From Atrichornis clamosus (taxonomy: Eukaryota > Chordata > Aves > Passeriformes > Menuridae): a stretch of DNA of 64,000 nt. This document shows positions 1 through 12,930 of the stretch, piece by piece (positions within the stretch are counted from its first letter, which is position 1; each line of letters starts with the position of its first letter). Both the position numbers and the translations under genes were made by a program. The notes under the pieces are model-generated. The model ran no database searches and had not been told where the DNA came from. It worked only from the letters and a program-made list of their open reading frames with translations. The stretch covers positions 62,001-126,000 of the forward strand of contig WBMZ01002989.1 of the NCBI GenBank assembly GCA_013400975.1, in the 5' to 3' direction.

Positions 1-3000
1 AATAATACTGTTATCATAATGAATAATGATTTCACTTCTGATTGTTTAGGTAGATAAATATTTGTATCCAGAGAGGTAAAAACTACGTCTCCCAGCACTG
101 ACCTTGTCTAATTTATGCATACCCTTTTTTTCAAGCATTTTTTTCTGAGTCATCAAAATACCTTTTCACTTCTTCTTTTCACTTAGAAAATGCTTTCATG
201 CTGTTTTTATAAATATAAATGCATTCAGTTCCAGCAGTCTAGCAAAGTCATATATTTTGTCTGTGAGTTTCAGGTAGAGAACTTTTTCATTGAAGAATCA
301 GATTTCAATTTAAAGCTTGGAAGAAGTCATCTCGAACTGTACTGATACTGGTCTAATTAGGAAAAATTACCTTGACTGTGTGTCCTTAATTCTTCTCATA
401 ATGTCAGATAGGTAATGACCAATTCAATACAGGTTTAAAAATAACTTTACATTTCACTGTTTTGACTTTGAAATAATCCTGAAGTACTTTGACTCTGGGA
501 ATAAGTTAAAAAAGTCACTGAGGAGCTAGTCAATGAACAGTATGCAATGACTGCAGAAGTAACAGGCAAAAGGTGATGATCTTACTAGGAAAACATTCCA
601 GCATAATTTCAAAGTTGGGCACTGTTTTGAAAAAGCAAATATAACTATCTCCCTCTGGGATAATTATGCTAAAATTCCCCAAAGTTTTAATCAAATTGTC
701 TTATCTTTTTGAGAAAATCTGTTAGAGCAGAATAGATTTTGTTTGGTAAGTAGACCATCAGCCCGGTGTCCCTTTGGTGCTGCCTCCTGATGGGAATTGT
801 CCAGTACCATTTTGACTTTTTTCAGGTCAACTGTAACAGTGATAGAGAAAAACACCTAAAGTACTGTTTTGTTTCTGTTGGACCAGGAGACTTGAATGTC
901 TTTCTAAGTTTTATTCTGAAAGGCAAATGTCTCCTGGAGCTGAGCTGTGTCTTGGGCAATATACAGTTGCCGTGGTCTTATATCTAGCCTGGTGTAGATT
1001 ATTTGACTTTTATATGGTCATGGAACAATAAGTAAACAAATCCTCACGACCAGAGTTGGAAGAGGGAAAGTGTGGATTTCAGTCCTGCAGTCCTTTGGAA
1101 AAGTAACCATGGCATATTCTCTTGGTGATTATAAGGTAATGCACTGAGAACAAGGGAGAGTTTTATCCATTTTGGTCAATCATACTGAGTTTAATCTTGT
1201 GGAGGGTTCTCAAAATGTCTTCTCTATTTCTGGCATAACATGAAATTCAAGCCATTTAAGGACACAACACAACTTAAACAGTTGTCTTGGTTCCCCATGT
1301 GCTTTGAGCTCCTGTTTTGTCCCCTGTGATGGGTAATTTGTGTTTGTAAGTACTTACACAAGTGAATGTCCATCAATTATTCAATTACAACCACCAAAAA
1401 TACTGGTTGCTTCAAATTCCATGAGACATCATGTGGTTTATTTGATATATCTGTATACAGGACAGAGAACAGGGATGTTTCAGCTCCAGAACCTTGTCAG
1501 TAATGCAAGATAGGTGATGAGTAGTAAACAGATATCTGAGAGTTGTTAAAGGCCCGATTTCAAAAGATGTCAAAGGCCCTTCAGTGTAGATTCCTAACAG
1601 AAAATTCCCAGCATTCATCTTGGTGTATGTAGTAGGTTTTGAATGATTGCTGGTATGGAATATCATGTTAGACTGGATCCCAGAGTAACATTCTTGTTTA
1701 ATAATGAAGCTCTGCTCAGGCCTACCAATGCAACGGAATATACCTGTAAAATATTTTAAAATTATATTTTAAAAAAGTAAGGGTTGTTGTTTCTTTTTCC
1801 AAGGACTAAAGAATGACCTGTTCTGTAAAACCTTAACATGTTATTTGGTCAATATTTTAATTTTCAGTGTTTTTCTAATAGAGGAGAAATCAAATAGAGG
1901 CTATCAGTGCAGTTCTAATATGCAGACTGCAGTGCTAGTTGCTCTCCGGTAAATTCCTAGGGCTAGAGCCTTTTTATTGCTTAGAAAATTATAACTACAA
2001 GATACATTTATTCCTAATACTACATCACCTCTTAGAGGTATTAATATTGTCTGGCATTTTTTGCAAATATTAACTGTATATATCTAGACATGAGCAAAAT
2101 AACTAGAACTACTAAATCCACAACTGAGAATGTTACTGGTGACAGTTTAATACGATAGTTCAAGGAGATGCCTTTCAAAGGGCAGCTCTGCCTGTGCTTA
2201 ACACCAAATGTGGAGCTCAGTAACATCACGGTAAAAGACCGGTTTGTGTCAGTGTGGAAAGGTCTTGCCCTGGAAGGTCCATGGGGCAGCCTTCTTCTTG
2301 TGTTTGTGCCTTGAGGTGCCTTGCTGTACGTGCTTGTGCTTGCAGCCATTCTGTCATTGTATCTGGAGGCCTATTTTATTTCCCCTCACCTCTCCCTTTT
2401 CGGCTACAGTGTTAGAAATAGTTGTCCTAAGCTGGTCCAGGGCTGTAACCCTTCGTCACCAAGAGTAAATTATGCACTCGATAACTCCACCAGTGTTTTT
2501 TCCTGAAACTAATCTTGAGTTTTCATCGCTTTGCCCCCAAATACTACAAATGTCCACCTTGAAAGTTTCTATCAAATATGCCTCCTGAGTCACTATTGCA
2601 CCAATTTCTTTCAGAAATAGGTTTTTTTCTTGTGGTTTTTTTTTTGTCCCCCTCGTCCTTTAAACAGATCGAAGGCATTGAAAGCAGCTTATGGCATTAG
2701 ATGCTTCTAAGCTGCTTTAACGCCTTAGATAATTTTGCACTTCCTTTACTTCCTTTGTCCCATAAAATAAAATGCTCTCTTGACCCCAAAACCAAGAGCA
2801 CAGTTCCAAAGTGAAAAACAAGAATGTGTGATAATGGATAGACGTACCAAGGCAAAACCCTTGCAGGGCATTTTCAGTGTATTATCTTCTTCCTGAAGTG
2901 TATTCATCATGGTCCTGTATTGGTCTCTATGTTGTTGCTAACTTCAGATCTCCTGGAAAAATATACTGAGTTCCCTCATGCTACCAAATAAGTATTTTTA

Positions 3001-5162
3001 TGAAAAAGTTTAAGCCATTTTAAGGCAGTCTTCTCTTACACAAAGTTGGGTTTAAAAATAAAACAGTTATTGTAATGGAAGTTTTGTGAAGGAAATCAAC
3101 AAGCATGTACATAGGAAAAATATTTTGTACCTCCTTGATTTGTTTTTAAAGGTGCTCTACCTTCTAAGCTAAAAAAGGCAACTTAAAATGAGAGGAATTT
3201 CAGCTTCAGGTCTTGGGGAGTAATCGTAGATTTGGATATTGGCCAATAGTGGAAAATCTTCTATGTTAATTGACCTGTGTAATAGAGAAGTGAATTAAGT
3301 GGAAAGGAGAAAAAGAAACAAGGGCCCAAGTAGGTGCTGAAATGACAGAAAAAGCTGAAATCAGCTGAGATTTCAGGGGGACAGGGGGAAGCTCTGATAG
3401 GGAAGATATTTAAAACTTCAGACTGTCCTAAGCTTTACTGTGTGAACAGTTATTACTGTGAAACTGAACTTCAGCAGAGTGAGAAATGACTTTCCAGCCA
3501 GCGCTATACAAAATCTCAGAGTGTTTTCCATAGCTTTTGAGGGCAGGTAAGGAATAGTAGGAATTATTTATAGTGTTCTGATATCTGGAGATAATATTTA
3601 GGTCCTGCTGAACTAAAGATGGAAATTCTACTAGGTCAGAATTGCGGCAGCAATTAATTTCATAGTCTTGCACCAGGAGGAAGAAAGAAAAGGTATGTGA
3701 GGGAGCAAAGCAGAAACAACTTTAATTCGCTTGTCATATCCTTGAGGCTGTCTCAAAATAAAAAACTCATTGTGCATTGTGACCCTACAGAGTTTTACAT
3801 CATGTGACTATCCTTACATAGTAAGCTATTTCCCTGTTGTGTCATCTAAGGACACATTATCTAGCCATTTCTGTCTTCAAAGCATCATGTAAATGGGAAA
3901 TTTTTGTATTCTCGCTAGTGATTTATTATCTTCTAGTGCAACCACGTTAATCTGTTCAAAAAAAAAAACTCTAAAACTAGCAAGTAAGCAAATAATGTCT
4001 TGACTACAAAGATGTAGGAATTTACTAAAGGACATCATGTCAGACTGAAGTGAAATTGAAAATTCTAGATGTGTAGTCTCATGTTCATTTCTCTCTTTCA
4101 CTTCAACTGAGGAAAATTATATAGAAAAGTATTATTTGTATTTTATTCTCCATGAATAAAAGGCTTTCCATACCTTCTTACAAATCTTTCTTTAACAGAA
4201 CTTCAACTGACCTGAAGAGTCATTAGGATTTAAATCATGTTCTTCCACCTGTCTGCCACTCTGATTACAGATTCCAAAGCTAAGGTGAATTGTATGTAGA
4301 ATTCATAACTTAATTGTCACTGGAAAGCAATGGAAGAACTATTTAATTGCTGAAAAAGTAAGGTAGCTTGCTTAAGACAAAAATATTATTCTAATGTTGT
4401 CTTGAATGCTAGTCTACATTGCCTAGCCTTCAGTCTGACTGTCTTGTTATATCTTAGGGTTCATGCAGGACTGTTTGTGCTGTGTTGATGAGATACGTAC
4501 TGGCTGCCGCTTTCAAGGTTTTCATATTAATCCAGCCAAAATTACTTTTTGACCATACTAAGTTGCAAAAACTTAGTGTTCTTAATCCCTGACTGAGAAT
4601 TATTTCGTTTCACTTACATATTTGCCAAGTTTTATAACCCATTGTTTAAATAAAAGTGTTGTTCCTATTGAATAACAGAGTCCTTACTGTAATTTTGTGA
4701 CGTTAAGAACTTGTCTGTGTTAAGACATTCCTGTTTTTACTGTTTTCTGAAAGTTGAAGGTGGTATAAAGTACAGCAGCTGTGCTCCTGTTGCAATGTGA
4801 ACTGATTTGCTGCAGTTTAGCAACTCATTTGAATTTGTATTAGGAATGAACGAATGAAAAATGATAGGGGATTAAAGATAATGGCTTCAAAAAATGATTA
4901 AGGAAGACTACCTTGCAGAGGCCACTAGAATCAGGGCCAAAAAGTGAATGGTGAAAGTAGTCACTCAACTCTCAAGAAGAAGCTTGAATTTCTGATAATT
5001 GCTAGTTTGTTTAGCAGATCAATAGCAACTCTAACTTGAAGGCTCAGTAAGCTCCTCCTTCCCTCCTCCTCCCACTACCCTTTATATGAGCATTGCTAAG
5101 GTTTCTGATCCTTTAGGTTCCAGATATATAAATACCCTGATTTTGAAGTCCATGTTCCATCA

Positions 5163-5693
5163 GTTAAATAAATCAAAGTGATCCACAGGAAACTGCCATT
5201 CAGTTAGTTTTGTCTGATCAGAATTGAAAGCAGGACCAATTTCTGAGGAAGTCCTTATTGTTGATGTTGATTCTAAGTCTGTGATATGTTCAGTATATCT
5301 GGATCCAAGAGAAATTTGGAACTTTTGTCCATCTTATCTCTCCTCCACTGTGACTTTGTGTGCTATATCAATAGGAAAAGCAACTGTAATAATATCTAAT
5401 TTTTTTATTTCAAGTAATGGTATAATAACAAATACCAGGTAACGGAGTAGTGGTGTTAAGAAACTTTTCCTTTTATTTCTAATTGGGAGAAGAACACGAT
5501 TGCTGCCATAAGTTACTCGATTCCTTGGCTGGTGGCTTACTTCATCTTTTGTGGTAATTTTGGACCCAAGAGTGTCTGCAGCAATATTTTCCAGTTCTGT
5601 GTGTTTTGGCACTTCCAAGGAGTACAGATGGATTTCTCTGGCACCTGTTGTTGTACATTCTGCCTCAGTAACATCCAGAAGGACTGATGTAAC
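5163..5693 (-). other. Unidentified minus-strand reading frame with one internal stop
   Basis: Read on the minus strand, one frame is open for 119 codons (5693 to 5337), meets a TAA at 5334-5336, and stays open in the same frame for 57 more codons to a TGA at 5160-5162. The hypothetical product is rich in charged and polar residues, with one hydrophobic segment (LLRYLVFVIIPLLEI) in the first block. I do not recognise the family. The sequence just upstream on that strand is TTTTTTTCAAGTAG, which resembles a splice acceptor. A decayed gene copy is possible, but a run like this can also arise by chance in 64 kb, and there is no poly(A) tail or target-site duplication. Confidence 0.2.
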
Positions 5694-7728
5694 CTACTTG
5701 AAAAAAAGTAATGATGGACTGTGTTTTTCATCACATCTTAGCTATCCTTTCATTATGACCCAAATGTGACTCAGGCTGAGGTTCCAGAGTAGCGGTGCCA
5801 ATGCAGGGAAAAGTCTTTTCAGAGAAGGATGAACTTCCGCACAGTTGTGCAAACATATTCCTTAGTATCTAAGGGAATACTTCAAACTCAAGTTCATACC
5901 AGGCCCAAATGTTGACTCAGAGAAAGGGATCTTGTGTCTCAACTCCACAAGGCTGCTTTTTGCTTCTCTTCTAAGCATTTCAGTAGAGAATCCACTCTTT
6001 AATTGAGTGGTCAGAATCCATTTTTTTTTTTAGATGAAAGAGAGAGCCTGCATTATCCCTGTCTGATTACGTCTCTTTGGTGCTAAATTTATCTGGTAGC
6101 TTCAGAAATGTGTCTATCTTGCAGACCCATTTTGATACTGTATTATTGAAGAATTCTTAACTCTTACAGTGGCCCAGACTCTAATGAATAACTCATTTAC
6201 TACTGTTTAAAGGATATCTTCTAATTCAGAGACTTTTCTGTACCTTTTTTTCTCCCTTCTCCCTTTTCTTTACTTTCTCCATAGCAATTACTTGGGATCT
6301 GGCAACCTGTTCAGGAAACTGCTGACTTGAGAGCCTGTATGGAACTCCCTCTTGCATTTTAAAGACATTAGAACCAGAAGCAGTTACAGATTTCTCTGTA
6401 GGATATCCTTTAACTCCAGCTTCTTTATCTTCTGTCTCAATTTCAAACAAGATCCCACTACTACTGCATTTCCAATCTGGTCAGATGTGTTTCCTTCTCT
6501 AAGGCTAAACATCCTGCAAATGTAGGCTTGCTTTAGTAATAAAAAGAGCAGTGATCTTAAATAGTTCTTTAGAGGCAAGTTGTCAGTGTGACTTCTGAGT
6601 TAATTAGAGGATATTTGGGGTTGATCCTTACAATAACACTGGACATAAAACCCATCCTGGAGAATGAGTTTGTTGTCCTTCAGCTGCCTTTTCTTCCAGA
6701 GACATCTGTCACATGCGGGACATTAAAAATAACCTAGCGGTTAATAGCCATCTCAAAATAACAGCCTAGAAAGTATTTAGAAAAAAAGGAAATGAGAACT
6801 AAAATTATATTTCTGAAAAGTGTCACTTAATTACTGATTTATTTTAACTTCTGGAATGATTTCTGCTCGGCTGCCTAAATTTGCTGTGTGTTAGCCTATA
6901 TCTGTTTGAGCCCAAACCAGTACGTCTAAGCCTGTGGGTGCATTTTTAGAGTTGTATCTGGCTGTCGGCACAGAACCACAGCCCCACAATAACTTGATCA
7001 TGTTTTAGTGTGCCACCAGGCGCAATTTTTTCAGTACGTGCCAAGGTTTTAAATGCCGTTTTAAAGATTTCTGATATACTTCTGTCATATTTTTGTGATT
7101 ATTGTGTTTCTGCAAATCGTGGTAAACTTGAGTATTTAGTATGAGCCAGCATTGTTCTGTGCAATAACAGAGCTGTAAAACCAAAGTCTGGTTGAAAAAT
7201 CCAATGTCCAGAGTTTCGATGATGATTAGTTATAGCATGCATTTCTTTTCAATGCAATTTTGCTTAAAAATATCAGTAGAAAAAGCCACATGTTAGAAAT
7301 AGTAAAGAAAGGAAATTTGCCTCCATTACCATGAGAAAGAAAAATTTGCTAAGGTTCAGCCTCAATTTATTGCAGGACCTACACAACCTGCAGTTCCTGA
7401 TGTAACTAAAAATGTTGTTGCCATAGGCTTATTTACATTCAGTATTTTTATTGAAGTGTTTCCTGTGCCTAGGCTAAGAGAGGTTAAACTGTATTTTGAG
7501 ACAATACAGCAAGTCTAACCAGAATTATATTTCAATTACCTGTTTATTGAGTCTGTAGCCAATTCTCTAGGGCTGAGACAGCTCTCATCTTGGTATTGTC
7601 TGCATATAAATTTGAAACGTCTTGAGAAATATATTGTATGAATTTCAGTGAGAAATGGAGGTAGAAAATATATTTTGCATCTGCATTATTTTTTGTGTAG
7701 ATGGACTTAATGTAAATGCTGCTGGTAT

Positions 7729-7750
7729 TGTGTGTGTGTGTGTGTGTGTG
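7729..7750. repeat. (TG)11 microsatellite
   Basis: Eleven uninterrupted TG dinucleotides. Such perfect runs in vertebrate introns are usually length-polymorphic. Confidence 0.95.
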
Positions 7751-7854
7751 AGAATTTCCCATTCATCAGTCACAGAGGACCAGTGTGATAAGGTGCTAAC
7801 TGGAAAATACTGTCTTCCTGTACTTCTGCTTGTAGGTGAAATTTAATTTGCTTG

Positions 7855-7910
7855 GGATTTTTTTGTTTGTTGTTTGGTTTTTTGTTTGTTTGTCTTGGAG
7901 GTTTTTTTAT
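7855..7910 (+). repeat. T/G-rich low-complexity tract
   Basis: The stretch is built from TTTG, GTTTGG and TTTTTT words with almost no A or C. Similar tracts recur at 12.4, 20.5 and 42.9 kb. Confidence 0.85.
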
Positions 7911-10900
7911 GCCCATTAAGGGGACCGTTAATCTAATGAGGCAAACATAGAAGCATGGAAGTTCAGTCTGACTGTTTCCTTTGCCAGTTCGCAAAAGTCA
8001 AAAAAGCCATGTTTTGGTCACTACTGCATGCCCTGTGTACTCTGGTAACGGATCCTTTTATGTTTTTGGTTGTGAGGGTTGAGGACACCAAGTCTTTTGC
8101 TGAAAAAAAGCTGAAGTTTTCAACAGTGTGATAATGTGATCCCTCTCCCACCTGTAACTCTTTCATTGTGTGTCATCTGTGACATCCCAGCTCCTTGGAC
8201 TAATTAAAAGGAAAGATATAGCCATTATTGATTGATGGTATCCATTTCTTGCTAAGTGCAAAGCACACAGCCTGCCTTGCTCTGTGTCCTACCTTGTCTG
8301 TAGAAAATTAAACACTGTTAGCAAAGGCCACTTATATCTATTGGATTACTGTGTGCTTGTTATCACATTCAAAGAAATAGTTGTTAAATAGTGTTCCAAA
8401 TGATAGAAACATTTCACTTTTGTTTGAAAGTGTTTGAGAGTAAGATTTATTGTGGTCATATCTTATGAATGCTGTCTACCAGTCATTTACTAATGGAATG
8501 TGAATATGGGACTTAATAAATTGCTTGCTGCTCTCATAAGGTATAATTAGCTGGCAGGATGGGCCAGGGTAAGACCAACAAGCCTCAAGAGGAAGCCAAA
8601 GTTATGCGTCATGCCCTGCACTTCAGTCTTCAAATGTTCTGTTCTCGTTTAAATGATCAATTTGCTGTGAAGTGTGTCTGACTTGGTATTAGCAGGAGTG
8701 GCTTTTGGTAGACTACAAAATGTTTATTGCTAAGAGAAATGCAACATAACTTGTCCTTCGTGAGAACAAGAAGCTGGGTTGTAAGGATACCTCCTGAGGC
8801 TCTGTGAAGATCATTACATTTCCTCATCCCTCTGGTTCTTGGACTTGCCACAGAGGTTTGCAGGAAAATTGCCTGTTGTTCTCTGTGGCCTCAAGTGATG
8901 AGCTGTAGAGATTTATTAACTATCTCAAGCTAATAATTAACACTGGTGACTTAAAGGTTAAAGTCTCTGTCAGTTTATAGTGTATGTCCTTCAAATGACT
9001 CTTGTGTTCAGGCTGTTGTGCAAGATACAGAAAAAAACATGTTCTAATCTTAAAAACAGTCAAATACAGAGATTGCTCTATCCCCTTTCCCCTCATTTCT
9101 AATTCTAACTATTCTTTAAGTCCCCAGATTTTTGATGAGGTTTCTTGTGTATGGCCTGTGTTGTCTTTGTTAACTATTCAAGTCACTTACCAGTTAAGTA
9201 AGCTTCATCTTTTCCACTGTACAGGGAGTTTGGTCAGAGGAGAGATTATAGTTCTTAACTTGTAAAACTAGAGCTGTTTTGAAGAAATAAGGAGTAGGGA
9301 AGATCAGCTGAGATATCTTCAAAATGTATATTTACTCTAGTTGGATTTCTTGTTTTTTAATGCACTATATTTCAGTATGTTCTAGTTTTAAGACCTGAGG
9401 AATTAGTGTTGAGGTTATGGAGTTTTGTCATATGGTAAGATTTTCTCTTTCTGAATTTGCTTTATCTCAAGAAATAAAATTAACCTGCTTGTATAATCTA
9501 AAGGTTTATTGATATGTATTGATATGTACAGACTAGTTAGAAAGTTTATTCAATATCCCTAGTGCTACTTTGATGTTTCTGTCAGTGGATGGAAGACAGG
9601 TAACTGATGGAAAATATCTTATAATTGTGCTGTCTATTCAGAGCCATATATTTTGATTTTAGTATTGTTTCAATATCCTTTAAATGAATTTAAACTGTTT
9701 TTGGTCTTGACTTTTAAATTGAACAATCAGCATAGGGGAAAATAATAGGTAACTTCTCTCTGCCTTGAAAATAAATCTCTGCAAAAGTGCAAAATGATAG
9801 ACATATACTGATATCAATGCCCATTAATACATGCTCTGATTTAAATAATTCTAATTCTAAACAGAATTGTAGCAGGTTAACAAAGGCTGCTGATACTTTC
9901 TTTGCAAGTAGAACAATAAAATTATCACAAAAATACTTCATTTGTCTATGGTATGGCTTCATTTTGATCATTTTAAACTCTTTTGCTATAGTCCAGTTGA
10001 TATAAAATGTACAAAACAACAGTATCTACTACGGAGTGTGTTAGAGGTTCACCAAAAATAAGAATTTACATTTCTCAGTAATATCTCTTCTAGGCCTTTG
10101 AAGGTCTTGTTGCCATCAGTGTTACTCTGTCTCATTGCACAGACTTCAATTTAAAAGTCACTCCTTGCATCGCTTGTTGAGATTTGGTCTTTCAATGAAG
10201 TGGATATTAACTTGCACTAAATTGAATCAACTTAAAATGTTAAGAGTGTCAATATAAAATCGATGGAAACTCCCAACTTAATGAAAAATTACAATAATCT
10301 ACAGTTTTACAGAGATCTTATTTCACCATACCTAAGAAAATGTGAGATTTTTGATGTATTCCTCAAATACTTGATTTGACTGAGCAGGAAATCCACCAAA
10401 ACATAAGATCAAAATGCATTAATTATTGAATGCGGTGAAGCTAGATGGGTTTCAAATTTGGCTAAGTCACATAGAACTGTTGCCTTAAAAGAACAAAGGT
10501 AGTGTGGAAGCTTGAATTATTACCTACTTTATGGTAGTGGAAAGCATTTTAACCTGACTGAGAATACTTGTCTCCTTTTTTAGTGAAGTGTTTTGCCCAT
10601 AGAGCTTAGAAGGTCTGCAAGCATCCAGTGTGAAGGCACATTTTTACTTTTTTACTTGGTTGGCCTCTGAGTTTCTTGGGAAGGAGTATCTGAATCACAT
10701 GCCCCAAAATCACTTGGAGTATCAGCTAGGGTAGTGTTGACCAGGCTTCTTCGGTTGTTCACCCCGTCATCCAAAAAAATTCTGAACATGCATCCTTGAT
10801 ATATGTGTATTTATTTATAAATGATATACATGTATTGCTTAAATTCTAATATTTTCTTCCAGTACCACAGTGGGTTGCCTTGAACACCCTACTCTGGAGA

Positions 10901-12380
10901 CCACTGCAGCATTAGTATTAGATCACGCACCTTTCCTCATGCAAGTTCCTAAAACAGAGGTGTAGGAATGTGTGAATGACCAGAGAAATAGTTGTTTTGA
11001 GTTAGAGTTTTAGAATATTTTTTGACTCATTTTGCAGTTTCGATTATCTTGACTTAAAATCTTAATTTTATGATTGTGGAGGGGTTTATTCCTGAACATA
11101 CCTGTAAATAGATTGGCATCTCTGTGTATCACTATATGTTCTGGCTAGGAAGCAGAGAAGCAAAATTAAATGAGGGTTATAATGTAACTCTATCAAATTC
11201 CTTTTAATACTTTGCATAGCTTCTAATTTATTAATATATATAAATTATTTATATTAAGTGATTTAAATAGGTGAAAGGTAAATGATTGTAGTGACATGGG
11301 ATTACACAAAAGTTTTTGTTCTTTGTGCTGTTTGAGATATATTGCTAATTTTCCTTTACTCTATTTGATGCCTTGTTTTTGTATTACAGTACTTGAACAA
11401 TAACAGTTCAGATAGATTGAATCCTTTATTTAAGGATATAAAAGAAGAGGGCAGAAACTCAAGCAAAATGTCACAGTTCAGCACTTTTTAGTGTTGTTAC
11501 ACACAGGCTAAATCAGTGAGGAAAAAACCAGTTTATGAACTGGATGTTTCCCTAATGTCCCATTGGACTACAGGCTATGAGCTTCTATAAATCCAATGCT
11601 ATTGGTGAAACTGGATTGAAGATTTTTATCAAAACCAGGCATTGATTGTATGTGCTAAGAACAGTATGATGCACCACTTGGATGTAGTTCTTTTCCAGTA
11701 ATCTATCTGTTACTTATTTGTTGGTCAAAATATACTGGCGGTGTTCAGGGCTTTCAGAAAAGGGATAGTGTAGTGTGGCCCAGATTCGCCCAGCCTAAAT
11801 GCCATCTAATTCCACCTAAGTCCTTTTGTCTAATGTTTCCTACTGGCTACATGCCTTTGGAAGCCTGGAGCCAACCAATAAGAACCACCAGGCATGGGGC
11901 CTATTGTGGAATTATATGGGATTAAAACTGTGTAAATCTGAGCCATTGCTATGCTCTTCTGTTTTTTTCCTGGATGTACCAAACTGCATCAGCCTTATCT
12001 GACACTGGTATGCAAACCACAGACTGTACTGTCCCAGTGAAAATGCTGCTGAGTCTTAGAGTGTCATTACAGCCACTGCTCCGAGCCTTAACTTCTCCAT
12101 CAGCAACTGAGGATGTTTTTTTAGTTCCCACTTCGGGAATGTGGGGAAGGATTTGCTGGGTGCTTTTAATGGATGTGAGCAGTGTTTAGATGTACACCTA
12201 GCTGTTGAAGTGGAAAATACTCTTGTGTATAACAAATTGTAAGATGCCTTTGCAGAATATATATTTTGAAAATAAGTAAAATTTATTTTACTTTATTCTG
12301 TGTTTCTTTTCTTGAGCCTCAGAAAAAGACATGTCCTCCTTCATACTTTGTTATGAGGTGCAAGACGCAGGAATAGCTGA

Positions 12381-12507
12381 GTTGTGGGTGGGTTTGTTTT
12401 GTTTTTTTTTGTTTTCTCTTGTTGCTTTTGGAACTCTTTTGGCGGGGGGAGTGTTGTCTTTCGGGTTTTGGGCTTTTTTTAGGGAGCTAGGGTTTGTGGT
12501 TTTTTGA
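12381..12507 (+). repeat. T/G-rich low-complexity tract
   Basis: About 125 bp of mixed T runs and G runs, including GGCGGGGGGAG near the middle. The composition fits a degenerate TTTTG-type simple repeat. The minus-strand open frame across it arises from this bias and is not considered a gene. Confidence 0.85.
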
Positions 12508-12854
12508 GAAGACTTCACAGAGACTACATTTAAAATTCCATTAACAGCGTAAGCCAATGAAATATTATTTCTCTTATTATTACTTTCCAAAATGAGTACA
12601 GAAGTGCATGAATTAAAGCCATAACTGGATCCCCTTATTAGCTCTGTGATAAATTCAGTCAGCATAAAAAAGATGATTGTGTTAACTTGCCTACTTCATA
12701 AAGCAATCAACAGCTACTGCATATTCCTCTGTATATTCTGACAGGAATTTCTGGAGAAACAGAGAGGGAGACCCATTCAGGGAAGGGAGTAATGTTTGAA
12801 GACCTGCTTGGTCAAAGTCCAGAGCAACCTGAATTTGAAATTTTGAGTTCAGTA

Positions 12855-12930
12855 TTTTCCCTGTTTTGAGCAGAAGTTCAGACAAGGTGACATTTTGAGG
12901 TGCCTGCCAGCCTGAATGATTCTGTGAAAG
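12855..12930 (+). mobile_element. CR1 retrotransposon 3' tail, short and diverged
   Basis: The stretch reads CCTGTTTTGAGCAGAAGTTC, then a diverged segment, then CAGCCTGAATGATTCTGTGA. This is the ordered end of avian CR1 elements (TTTGAGCAG, a GGTTGGAC-like block, AGATGACC, a CTTCCAACCT-like block, then ATTCTRTGA). It is a 5'-truncated copy oriented with the host gene. Similarity fades before about 12855. CR1 is an avian and reptilian non-LTR retrotransposon whose copies are usually cut short at the 5' end. This fragment has no coding capacity. Confidence 0.65.

Noticed and set aside
6236..6283. Pyrimidine-rich stretch as a triplex or acceptor site
   Set aside because: It is interrupted by purines and lacks mirror symmetry. 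No exon follows on the plus strand.
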